Assembly (NCBI GenBank): GCA_002389175.1
Contig: DGNZ01000221.1
Coordinates: 1-5,449, forward strand
Direction of reading: 5' to 3'
Length of the DNA stretch: 5,449 nt
DNA from: Rhodospirillaceae bacterium UBA4479
Lineage (GTDB): Bacteria > Pseudomonadota > Alphaproteobacteria > Rhodospirillales > Casp-alpha2
Below, piece after piece: positions 1-5,449 of this stretch. The number at the start of each line of letters is the position of its first letter. The stretch's first letter is position 1. The notes beneath the pieces are model-generated. The model had not been told where the DNA came from. It saw nothing but the letters and a program-made list of their open reading frames with translations, and made no database searches. The position numbers were made by a program, and so were the translations under genes.

Positions 1-157
1 TGAGGATTTTGCGCGTCAGTGTGGCAAAAAAAGCACAAACCACGCAATCGCTTGGTTTCCCTAGGCTACGTTGTTAACCATAAGACCAATGCGTTGCAGA
101 GACGACTCACTATGATTAGCCCCACATTCCAAAGGTTCTTCTTTAACTTAAGGTCAA

Positions 158-188
158 AGTGCACTACATCATGGGCCAAGACGTAGTG
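158..188. promoter_or_regulatory. Weak dyad-symmetric element upstream of gabD
   Basis: The 236 bases before gabD contain no credible gene. Within them an 8-bp palindrome AGTGCACT (158-165) overlaps the left arm of an inverted repeat CACTAC (162-167) / GTAGTG (183-188) with a 15-nt spacer. It lies 49-79 nt upstream of the gabD start, where an operator could sit. No convincing -35/-10 pair was found at standard spacing nearby, so a regulatory role is inference only. A six-base dyad can occur by chance. Confidence 0.2.
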
Positions 189-236
189 TCCAACTCGTAA
201 ATTAGGTTAATTTTCCGGAACAAGGAACGCCACACC

Positions 237-1691
237 ATGAAACTGTCTGATCCCAAACTTTTTCGCCAGCAATGCTATATAAATGGAAATTGGGTCGATG
301 CGACATCTGGGGAAACCATTGATGTTACGAATCCAGCAACCGGAGAGGTCCTCGGCTCCATACCCAAAATGGGCGCTGCCGAAACCAAACAAGCCATTGA
401 TGCTGCAAACGCCGCCTGGCCTGCATGGCGGGCAAAGACCGCCAAAGAGCGTGCCGGTATTTTGCGCAAATGGTTCGAGTTGATGATGGCCAACCAGGAT
501 GACCTGGGTGTGTTGATGACAGCGGAACAAGGAAAACCCCTGGCCGAAGCCAAAGGTGAAGTGGGCTACGCGGCATCGTTCATTGAATGGTTCGCCGAAG
601 AAGGTAAACGCATCTACGGCGATACCATCCCACAACACGGAACAGACAAGCGGATCGTGGTCACAAAGGAACCTGTTGGCGTTGTTGCCGCTATCACGCC
701 ATGGAACTTCCCTGCCGCGATGATCACCCGCAAAGCGGGCCCAGCATTGGCCGCAGGCTGCCCCATCGTCATCAAACCAGCGACGGAAACACCGTTTTCG
801 GCGCTTGCCATGGCCGAATTGGCCGACCGCGCTGGCGTACCTGCCGGTATTGTTAATGTCATCACCGGCGCATCACGCGAAATCGGTGGCGAAATGACCA
901 GCAACCCGATCGTCCGCAAGCTGACGTTCACAGGATCCACCGAAGTCGGTAAAATCCTGCTGAAACAGTGCGCAGACACCGTCAAAAAAGTATCCATGGA
1001 ATTGGGGGGCAACGCACCGTTCATCGTATTTGACGATGCTGACGTAGATGCCGCCGTGCAGGGTGCGATGGCGAGCAAATATCGAAATACGGGCCAAACC
1101 TGTGTCTGTGCCAACCGTATCTATGTGCAAGAAGGTGTCTATGACGCGTTCGTAGAGAAATTCAGCGCTGCGGTGAACGCCATGGTGGTCGGCGACGGTC
1201 TCAAGGGTGAAACCCAACAGGGGCCACTGATCAATATGGCCGCCGTTGAAAAAGTCGAAGAACATATCGCAGATGCCCTCGAAAAAGGCGGCCGCATTGT
1301 AACGGGCGGCAAGCGACACGAACTAGGGGCTACGTTCTTTGAGGCCACCATCATCGCGGACGCCACGCAGGACATGAAATTCTCCAAAGAAGAAACCTTT
1401 GGTCCTCTTGCCCCCATATTTAAATTCAAAGAAGAGCATGAGGCCATTCAGTGGGCGAACGATACCGAGTTCGGTTTGGCGTCTTATTTCTATAGCCGCG
1501 ACATCGGCCGGGTATGGCGCGTTTCAGAAGCGCTTGAGTACGGCATCGTTGGCATCAACGAAGGTATTATCTCAACCGAGGTCGCACCGTTCGGCGGTAT
1601 GAAAGAATCCGGCACGGGCCGCGAAGGCTCTAAATACGGGATCGATGATTACCTTGAGATGAAATACCTGTGCATGGGTGGCATTTCCTAA
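237..1691 (+). CDS. gabD: Succinate-semialdehyde dehydrogenase, NAD(P)+ (ALDH superfamily)
   Basis: Oxidises succinate semialdehyde to succinate with NAD(P)+. This is the last step of GABA catabolism, feeding the TCA cycle; the enzyme is cytosolic. The 484 residues match the usual GabD length (E. coli about 482). Visible motifs are the oxyanion-hole/cofactor stretch TPWNFP (Asn157), the cofactor-binding lysine in IKPATETP (Lys180), the general base in MELGGNAP (Glu255) and the nucleophile in GQTCVCANR (Cys289, with Cys291 two residues on). The C-terminal PFGGMKESGTGREGS block is typical of the GabD/SSADH branch. The residue three after Lys180 is Thr rather than the Glu common in NAD-preferring ALDHs, so NADP+ use is plausible (inference). 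The start is supported by AAGGA at 222-226, 10 nt upstream. A terminator follows 35 nt after the stop, so the gene looks monocistronic in this window. Another semialdehyde, such as glutarate semialdehyde, is a possible alternative substrate. Confidence 0.95.
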   Translation: MKLSDPKLFRQQCYINGNWVDATSGETIDVTNPATGEVLGSIPKMGAAETKQAIDAANAAWPAWRAKTAKERAGILRKWFELMMANQDDLGVLMTAEQGKPLAEAKGEVGYAASFIEWFAEEGKRIYGDTIPQHGTDKRIVVTKEPVGVVAAITPWNFPAAMITRKAGPALAAGCPIVIKPATETPFSALAMAELADRAGVPAGIVNVITGASREIGGEMTSNPIVRKLTFTGSTEVGKILLKQCADTVKKVSMELGGNAPFIVFDDADVDAAVQGAMASKYRNTGQTCVCANRIYVQEGVYDAFVEKFSAAVNAMVVGDGLKGETQQGPLINMAAVEKVEEHIADALEKGGRIVTGGKRHELGATFFEATIIADATQDMKFSKEETFGPLAPIFKFKEEHEAIQWANDTEFGLASYFYSRDIGRVWRVSEALEYGIVGINEGIISTEVAPFGGMKESGTGREGSKYGIDDYLEMKYLCMGGIS

Positions 1692-1726
1692 CGACCCGCG
1701 CTCATCACACATAATTGAGACGCTTT

Positions 1727-1759
1727 AGGGGTGGTCGAAACGTCGGCCACCCCTTATTT
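1727..1759 (+). terminator. Rho-independent terminator after gabD
   Basis: AGGGGTGG (1727-1734) pairs perfectly with CCACCCCT (1747-1754). The inner bases TCGA/TCGG extend the helix to 12 bp, with one G-T wobble and an AACG tetraloop (1739-1742). The run TTATTT follows immediately. It begins 35 nt after the gabD stop and should end gabD transcription, separating it from gor. Confidence 0.85.
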
Positions 1760-1786
1760 AATGCCGACACGCGATGCCGCGACCGA

Positions 1787-1793
1787 TAAGGAG
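1787..1793 (+). promoter_or_regulatory. Strong Shine-Dalgarno site fixing the gor start
   Basis: TAAGGAG at 1787-1793 is a near-perfect anti-16S match placed 7 nt before ATG 1801. It lies downstream of the alternative in-frame ATG at 1774, so it decides the start in favour of 1801. Confidence 0.85.
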
Positions 1794-1800
1794 CACGAAA

Positions 1801-3168
1801 ATGTCCGACTATGACTATGATCTGATAACCATTGGCGGGGGTTCCGGCGGCGTCCGCGCGTCGCGCTTTGCAGCGCAACGGCACGGCAAAAAGGTCGCCG
1901 TCATCGAAAACATGCGGATCGGCGGCACCTGTGTGATGCGCGGATGTGTGCCCAAAAAGCTATTGGTGTACGCAGCACATTTCGCGCACGATTTCGAAGA
2001 TGCAGAGGGATATGGCTGGCAGCTGGGCGACAACACCCACGATTGGCCCACGCTGATTGCCAAAAAAGATGCCGAACTTAATCGGCTTGAAGACATCTAT
2101 CACCGATTGCTCCGCGAAGCGGGCGTTGACGAGATCACTGGCACGGGCAAAGTCACCGGGCCCCATTCGGTTGAGGTGAACGGCAAAACCCTGACGGCAG
2201 AGCACATCTTGGTTGCCACCGGCGGCTGGCCGCACTTGCCCGATTTGCCCGGGATTGAGCACGCCATCACATCGAACGAAGCCCTCGACCTTCCCGACCT
2301 GCCAAAGCACGTCGTGATCGTTGGCGGCGGTTATATCGCTGTCGAGTTCGCGGGCATCTTTCATGCACTGGGTGCCGAAGTGCACATCATCATTCGCGCC
2401 GACAATATCCTGCGCGGGTTTGACCAAACCATGCGCGATGCGTTGCGCGTGGAATTGGAAAACCAAGGTATTAAGGTGCATTCCGAATGCACGGTCCGCT
2501 CAATTGAAAAAACCAAAAGCGGCTATTCGCTCCGGCTTGATCAAGTCGACATGATGGAAACCGATCTGGTGATGTACGCCACCGGACGCAAACCGAATAC
2601 CGTGAACATTGGCCTCGAAGATGTCGGCGTCGAGATGGACAAGAATGGCGCCATCATCGTCGATGAATATTCCAAAACCTCCGTCGACAGCATCTATTCG
2701 ATTGGCGATGTTACCGACCGTGTGCAGCTCACGCCCGTCGCCTTGGCCGAAGGCATGGCGCTGGTCCGCACGCTGTACGAGGGCAAGCCAACATCGATGA
2801 GTTATGAAAATATTCCGTCGGCTGTATTTTCAACACCGCCTATCGGCTCTGTCGGTTTGATCGAAGAAGACGCCCGGCGCGATCACGACATCGAAATCTA
2901 TCAATCCAGCTTCAAACCGATGAAGCACACACTGTCGGGCCGCAACGAACGTTCCGTCATGAAGCTGATCGTCGACAAGGCCACGGATAAAATCCTGGGC
3001 GCGCATATGATGGGTTTGGATGCACCGGAAATCCTGCAGGGCATTGGCATTGCTGTGAAGGCGGGCGCGACCAAGGCAGACTTCGATGCAACCATCGGCA
3101 TTCATCCGACAGCGGGTGAAGAGTTCGTGACCATGCGCGAACCATTGCGCCCCAGCGAGGACGGCTAA
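1801..3168 (+). CDS. gor: Glutathione-disulfide reductase
   Basis: Cytosolic FAD flavoprotein that reduces glutathione disulfide to 2 GSH with NADPH. The 455 residues match the family length (about 450-460). Domains in order: N-terminal FAD Rossmann motif GGGSGG (12-17); redox-active disulfide Cys44-x4-Cys49 in GGTCVMRGCVPKK; NADPH Rossmann motif GGGYIAVEFAG (from Gly175); an Arg-x5-Arg pair (Arg199, Arg205) in the position where glutathione reductases contact the 2'-phosphate of NADPH; FAD-contacting Asp303 in YSIGDV; and the C-terminal dimerisation domain with catalytic HPTAGEE (His435, Glu440). The R-x5-R pair and GYIAVEFAG separate it from NAD-dependent lipoamide dehydrogenases, and the MRGCVPKK form is shared with alphaproteobacterial and plant glutathione reductases. 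Start 1801 is chosen over ATG 1774 because the Shine-Dalgarno TAAGGAG lies between them. The DUF2237 gene begins 2 nt after its stop, implying co-transcription. Mercuric or trypanothione reductase are less likely, since their extra motifs are absent. Confidence 0.95.
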   Translation: MSDYDYDLITIGGGSGGVRASRFAAQRHGKKVAVIENMRIGGTCVMRGCVPKKLLVYAAHFAHDFEDAEGYGWQLGDNTHDWPTLIAKKDAELNRLEDIYHRLLREAGVDEITGTGKVTGPHSVEVNGKTLTAEHILVATGGWPHLPDLPGIEHAITSNEALDLPDLPKHVVIVGGGYIAVEFAGIFHALGAEVHIIIRADNILRGFDQTMRDALRVELENQGIKVHSECTVRSIEKTKSGYSLRLDQVDMMETDLVMYATGRKPNTVNIGLEDVGVEMDKNGAIIVDEYSKTSVDSIYSIGDVTDRVQLTPVALAEGMALVRTLYEGKPTSMSYENIPSAVFSTPPIGSVGLIEEDARRDHDIEIYQSSFKPMKHTLSGRNERSVMKLIVDKATDKILGAHMMGLDAPEILQGIGIAVKAGATKADFDATIGIHPTAGEEFVTMREPLRPSEDG

Positions 3169-3170
3169 CG

Positions 3171-3569
3171 TTGACCGCGTCTAACGACAACGACGAGAAA
3201 GAACCGGATCTCAACGTATTCGGCGAACCTTTGGTGCCTTGTGGAGTTGATCCCGTCACCGGGTTTTATCGTGACGGATGCTGCTCAACCGGGCCACACG
3301 ATCTCGGCAGTCACACGGTCTGCGCTGAAGTCACACAAGAGTTTTTGGAATTCTCGAAATCACGCGGCAACGATCTGATGACACCGATGCCGCAATATCA
3401 ATTCCCAGGCCTGAAGCCTGGGGATCGATGGTGTCTTTGTGCGGACCGATGGCGCGAGGCATTTGTTGCGGGGGCTGCCCCCAACATCGTCCTCGCATCC
3501 ACCCATCAACGCGCACTCCGCGCCGTTGATCTGAATGATCTAAAATCCAAGGCGCTAGATCTGGCTTAA
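3171..3569 (+). CDS. DUF2237 family protein, cysteine-rich
   Basis: A 132-residue protein recognised as DUF2237, a family with no established function. Conserved-looking blocks are NVFGEPLVPCG (15-25), TGFYRDGCCSTG (30-41), SHTVCAEVT (47-55), FPGLKPGDRWCLCADRW (78-94) and LASTHQRAL (108-116). Six cysteines (24, 37, 38, 51, 88, 90), including a CC pair and a C-x-C, suggest metal binding or thiol chemistry, but this is inference. There is no signal peptide or membrane segment, so it is probably cytosolic. The start is TTG at 3171, with GAGGA at 3157-3161 inside the end of gor and a 9-nt spacer; no in-frame ATG precedes the conserved core. It begins 2 nt after the gor stop, so the two are almost certainly one transcript. 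It ends 7 nt from the stop of the opposing DUF533 gene. Length is normal for the family and no damage is seen. Confidence 0.88.
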   Translation: MTASNDNDEKEPDLNVFGEPLVPCGVDPVTGFYRDGCCSTGPHDLGSHTVCAEVTQEFLEFSKSRGNDLMTPMPQYQFPGLKPGDRWCLCADRWREAFVAGAAPNIVLASTHQRALRAVDLNDLKSKALDLA

Positions 3570-3576
3570 CTGCGGA

Positions 3577-4305
3577 TCACGCTACGACATCCACAACACG
3601 GGACGCCTGCATATCCAATTGCTGGCGCAAATCAGCCGGCAACAACAGCGCATCCGCGAGTCGATCAAGATAACGTTTTTCCTCGGGCGTATCAGGATCA
3701 ACGGCCAATGCAGACGCCACGTAAATTTCGGCCGCTTGCTCATCACTGTTGGACAGACGCGCGATGGCGATGGGATCACTGGGTGCGTTCAGTTGATCAA
3801 ACAAAAATACTTTTTCATCAGCAGCCAAATCCATCGACTGAATTTGCTGCTGGATCAGCGCATTTTCCGCAGCATCGATATGCCCATCCGATTTCGCAGA
3901 ACTGATCATCGCGCGAATCAGCGTCAGACGCAGATCATCACCCTGACGGTCGCGTTGTTGACTGATATCAAACGCACTGTTGGCAGGTGGCGGTGCCACA
4001 TTAAAGGCGGCATCAATTGAAGTGGGTTGAGGGGCGGGCGTCGCAACACCCTGCTGGCTCGCCTTGTGATCGCTCCACGCCTTGTAGGCGAGCCCCCCGA
4101 CAGCAGCTAATCCGCCATATTTGAGGGCTTTGCCGCCCATCTTTCTGGCTTTTTTATTGGACATCAACAATGCGACAAGACCACCAGCGGCCGCACCCCC
4201 GACCAAACCCGTTGGCATCCCGCCTTGTTTAACGGCCCCCGCTGCTTGGCTGACGCCGCTGCTGGCCTGGCCCACAACACTACCGATAAGTCTATTGATA
4301 TCCAT
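3577..4305 (-). CDS. DUF533 / TerB-like inner-membrane protein (YebE-type)
   Basis: A 242-residue protein resembling the DUF533 family (E. coli YebE type), which has a TerB-like C-terminal domain; the role is not established. The N-terminal part is Gly/Ala-rich, with two short hydrophobic stretches, about 33-48 (GLVGGAAAGGLVALLM) and 61-76, separated by a basic loop KKARKMGGK, consistent with a membrane hairpin. A Pro/Gln/Ala-rich linker (about 85-118) follows, then an all-helical TerB-like domain (about 123-240). That domain carries the acidic motif KSDGHIDAAE (138-147) and a second acidic segment, DPDTPEEKRYLDRLADAL, which are the paired helices characteristic of TerB folds. Start 4305 is chosen because GAAGAAGG lies 10 nt upstream and the protein then opens with MDINRLIG as in the family; the upstream extension of the frame looks non-coding. 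It converges on the DUF2237 gene with a 7-nt gap. The tellurite-resistance label often attached to such proteins is not supported here, since no ter operon is present. Confidence 0.85.
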   Translation of the reverse strand: MDINRLIGSVVGQASSGVSQAAGAVKQGGMPTGLVGGAAAGGLVALLMSNKKARKMGGKALKYGGLAAVGGLAYKAWSDHKASQQGVATPAPQPTSIDAAFNVAPPPANSAFDISQQRDRQGDDLRLTLIRAMISSAKSDGHIDAAENALIQQQIQSMDLAADEKVFLFDQLNAPSDPIAIARLSNSDEQAAEIYVASALAVDPDTPEEKRYLDRLADALLLPADLRQQLDMQASRVVDVVA

Positions 4306-4362
4306 GAATTCGATGCCTTCTTCTAAAAACCCAAATGTCGATGAGGGGCCGATAAAAGGCAC

Positions 4363-4390
4363 AAAAAAGGGGTGCGCAAAACGGCCCCCC
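4363..4390 (-). terminator. Possible intrinsic terminator of the 67-residue ORF
   Basis: Reading the minus strand, GGGGGG (4390-4385) can pair through four G-C pairs with CCCC (4372-4369), plus two inner G-C pairs after a mismatch, and six T residues follow (4368-4363). It sits about 80 nt after the stop of the small ORF and 58 nt before the DUF533 start. A competing 7-bp inverted repeat, GGGGCCG (4345-4351) / CGGCCCC (4382-4388), overlaps it. The stem is short, so the call is tentative. Confidence 0.35.
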
Positions 4391-4468
4391 GATGCATTTC
4401 TCAGGTGGTCTGTTGATTGCTTGATTGCAACCAATCAGATCGAAAAAAGATGGCATCTATACGTTGTA

Positions 4469-4672
4469 TCAGGCGGCTTCTGATTTCACCGCGACGAGGA
4501 CAACACCAAGGTCTTCTTCAAGCTTGCGAATTTTCGCAAGTTTCTCACGATCTAAGCGCGCGGGCTCGGCCTTTACTTCGGTAAATGCCAACAGTGATTG
4601 GCCGATTTCGGCTTCGATAGATTGTATTTCCGCGAGCTTGTCTTCGGGAATATTGGAGAGGCTATAAAGCAT
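4469..4672 (-). CDS. Small acidic hypothetical protein, 67 aa
   Basis: I do not recognise this protein. It begins MLYSLSNIPEDKLAEIQ and is rich in Glu, Lys, Ala and Leu. Two likely amphipathic helices (about 8-34 and 39-57) are joined near a Pro (EPARLD), and it ends in a hydrophobic VVLVAV stretch and a short charged tail. It has no cysteine, no signal peptide and no real membrane segment. That it is a real gene is supported by AGGGAG (plus-strand 4680-4685) 7 nt before the ATG, a clean heptad-like distribution of Leu/Ile/Ala, and an AT-rich promoter-like region just upstream. It lies divergently from the DAHP synthase gene and 163 nt upstream of the DUF533 gene on the same strand. A small regulatory or scaffold protein is possible, but no function can be assigned. 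Confidence 0.7.
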   Translation of the reverse strand: MLYSLSNIPEDKLAEIQSIEAEIGQSLLAFTEVKAEPARLDREKLAKIRKLEEDLGVVLVAVKSEAA

Positions 4673-4679
4673 TTACGGG

Positions 4680-4685
4680 CTCCCT
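4680..4685 (-). promoter_or_regulatory. Shine-Dalgarno site of the 67-residue ORF
   Basis: On the minus strand this reads AGGGAG, with a 7-nt spacer to ATG 4672. It is the main sequence evidence that the small ORF is translated and starts at Met1 as given. Confidence 0.65.
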
Positions 4686-4702
4686 AATGCGTTACCAGAA
4701 TC

Positions 4703-4713
4703 ATTATATTATG
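4703..4713 (-). promoter_or_regulatory. Candidate -10 region for the 67-residue ORF
   Basis: The minus strand contains overlapping CATAAT (4713-4708) and TATAAT (4708-4703) hexamers about 31 nt before the ATG, which would give a short 5' leader. No good -35 hexamer is seen at 16-18 nt spacing (AAAAGA or TATCGA), so this is a -10-only prediction in AT-rich DNA. Confidence 0.3.
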
Positions 4714-4741
4714 AATTCTATCACATCTTTTCGATAAATTT

Positions 4742-4773
4742 ATGACACGAATTGATGTTGAATAGACTATAAT
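4742..4773 (+). promoter_or_regulatory. Candidate promoter of the DAHP synthase gene
   Basis: A perfect TATAAT lies at 4768-4773. The best -35-like hexamer is ATGACA (4742-4747, five of six matches to TTGACA), but the spacer is 20 nt rather than about 17. TTGATG at 4752-4757 would leave only 10 nt. Initiation near 4780 would give a leader of roughly 110 nt before the ATG at 4890. Confidence 0.4.
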
Positions 4774-4889
4774 AGTGTTTTGCGGTGCCATGGTGCGAAC
4801 ATGGGTCTGGGTTAAATGGGCTGGCAAAATTCGCGTAATCCGCATATATCCTCGTACAACATTGGGCAGAGACACTAGAGGCCAAAGAT

Positions 4890-5449
4890 ATGACCAGCAA
4901 TTGGACGCCAAAAACTTGGAGAGACAAACCGATCCTGCAGGTACCAACGTACCCGGATCAGAGCAAAGTTGACGAGGTCGAAAAGACCTTATCGACCATG
5001 CCCCCACTGGTATTTGCAGGCGAAGCCAGAAGCCTGAAAAAAGCCATGGGCGATGTCAGCCAGGGCAAGGCTTTTGCATTAATGGGAGGCGATTGCGCCG
5101 AGAGCTTTGCGGAGTTCCATCCCAACAACATCCGCGACACCTTCCGTGTGCTTTTGCAAATGGCTGTTGTGCTGGCGTTCGGTGCATCTATGCCCGTCGT
5201 CAAAATCGGCCGCCTTGCAGGGCAGTTCGCAAAACCGCGTTCGAGCGATACCGAAACACAGGGCGATATCACACTCGCCAGCTACCGTGGTGACATGGTC
5301 AACGCGATGCCGTTCACCGAAGAAGACCGCGTGCCCGATCCGGAACGCCTGATCCGGGTCTACAATCAATCCGCCTCGACGTTGAACCTGCTGCGTGCCT
5401 TTGCGCAGGGTGGCTACGCTGACTTACACAAAGTCCATCAGTGGAATTT
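4890..5449 (+). CDS. 3-deoxy-7-phosphoheptulonate (DAHP) synthase, class II; 3' end cut by window
   Basis: Catalyses condensation of phosphoenolpyruvate with erythrose 4-phosphate, the first committed step of the shikimate pathway to aromatic amino acids; cytosolic. The first 186 codons are present and the frame is open at the window edge; class II enzymes are usually about 450-460 residues, so about 40% is seen. Class II hallmarks: the N-terminal TNWxPxTWR-like opening (SNWTPKTWRDKP), MGGDCAESF (66-73) with the metal-ligand Cys69, the RLAGQFAKPRS block (108-118), the YRGD motif (132-135), and a HQWNF-type segment at the cut edge. It is unrelated in sequence to the class I AroF/G/H enzymes of E. 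coli. The start at ATG 4890 is supported by AGAGG (4877-4881) with an 8-nt spacer. It has its own promoter region and a leader of about 110 nt containing short ORFs. The symbol is left blank because class II genes are variously called aroF, aroG or aroH. Confidence 0.95.
   Translation, partial: MTSNWTPKTWRDKPILQVPTYPDQSKVDEVEKTLSTMPPLVFAGEARSLKKAMGDVSQGKAFALMGGDCAESFAEFHPNNIRDTFRVLLQMAVVLAFGASMPVVKIGRLAGQFAKPRSSDTETQGDITLASYRGDMVNAMPFTEEDRVPDPERLIRVYNQSASTLNLLRAFAQGGYADLHKVHQWN

Noticed and set aside
9..47. Inverted repeat TTGCG/CGCAA with inner GTGG/CCAC near the window start, considered as a terminator of an upstream gene
   Set aside because: The arms overlap, the loop is long and no T-run follows. 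No upstream coding sequence is visible to support it.
111..116. TATGAT as a -10 box for gabD
   Set aside because: No -35-like hexamer lies at 16-18 nt spacing (the nearest, TTGCAG at 94-99, leaves only 11 nt), so the match alone is not informative.
207..1447. Several minus-strand ORFs opposite gabD
   Set aside because: They are frame shadows of a clearly coding gabD, with unnatural compositions and no ribosome binding sites.
1774..1800. Upstream in-frame ATG (1774) as the start of gor, adding nine residues
   Set aside because: The strong Shine-Dalgarno TAAGGAG lies downstream of it, and the added residues (MPRPIRSTK) do not resemble glutathione reductase N-termini.
3577..4305. Tellurite resistance function for the TerB-like protein
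   Set aside because: Only the fold is shared; no other ter genes are in the window and DUF533 proteins have no demonstrated tellurite role that I can cite.
4306..4434. N-terminal extension of the DUF533 ORF
   Set aside because: The extension passes through the G/C-tract and T-run region and has no ribosome binding site. The family-like start MDINRLIG has a good one.
4414..4437. TGATTG/CAATCA inverted repeat as a terminator or operator
   Set aside because: It is a six-base AT-rich stem with a 12-nt loop and no adjacent T-run on the relevant strand, so chance is likely.
3619..4483. Plus-strand ORFs opposite the DUF533 gene
   Set aside because: They are antisense shadows; the minus-strand frame carries the recognisable TerB-like motifs.

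Overview
The window reads as ordinary chromosomal DNA of a Gram-negative proteobacterium, most likely an alphaproteobacterium. This is inferred from the moderately GC-rich coding sequence, the alphaproteobacterial or plant-like glutathione reductase signature (GGTCVMRGCVPKK), a class II DAHP synthase and a DUF2237 protein. No genus can be named from sequence alone. There are no mobile elements, CRISPR arrays, tRNA or rRNA genes.

Layout. Bases 1-236 are a non-coding leader with one weak inverted repeat. A complete plus-strand succinate-semialdehyde dehydrogenase gene (gabD, 237-1691) follows and ends at a strong intrinsic terminator (1727-1759). Next comes a two-gene plus-strand unit: glutathione-disulfide reductase (gor, 1801-3168), then 2 nt later a TTG-started, cysteine-rich DUF2237 gene (3171-3569). 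Only 7 nt separate it from the convergent minus-strand DUF533/TerB-like membrane protein gene (3577-4305). Upstream of that, on the same strand, lies a small acidic 67-residue ORF with a good ribosome binding site (4469-4672). An AT-rich divergent intergenic region (4673-4889) holds a perfect TATAAT box and leads into a class II DAHP synthase gene (from 4890) cut by the window end.

Function. The genes are central-metabolic or housekeeping: GABA/succinate semialdehyde catabolism, glutathione redox homeostasis, an envelope-associated TerB-like protein, and entry to the shikimate pathway. The only convincing functional pairing is gor with the DUF2237 gene, which are probably co-transcribed. GabD carries the C-x-C active-site arrangement that acts as a redox switch in human SSADH, a possible but unproven link to the redox gene beside it.

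I see no clear new multi-gene system. The points most worth a second look are the cysteine-rich DUF2237 protein coupled to gor, the short ORFs (one with three closely spaced Trp codons) in the DAHP synthase leader, and the uncharacterised 67-residue protein.
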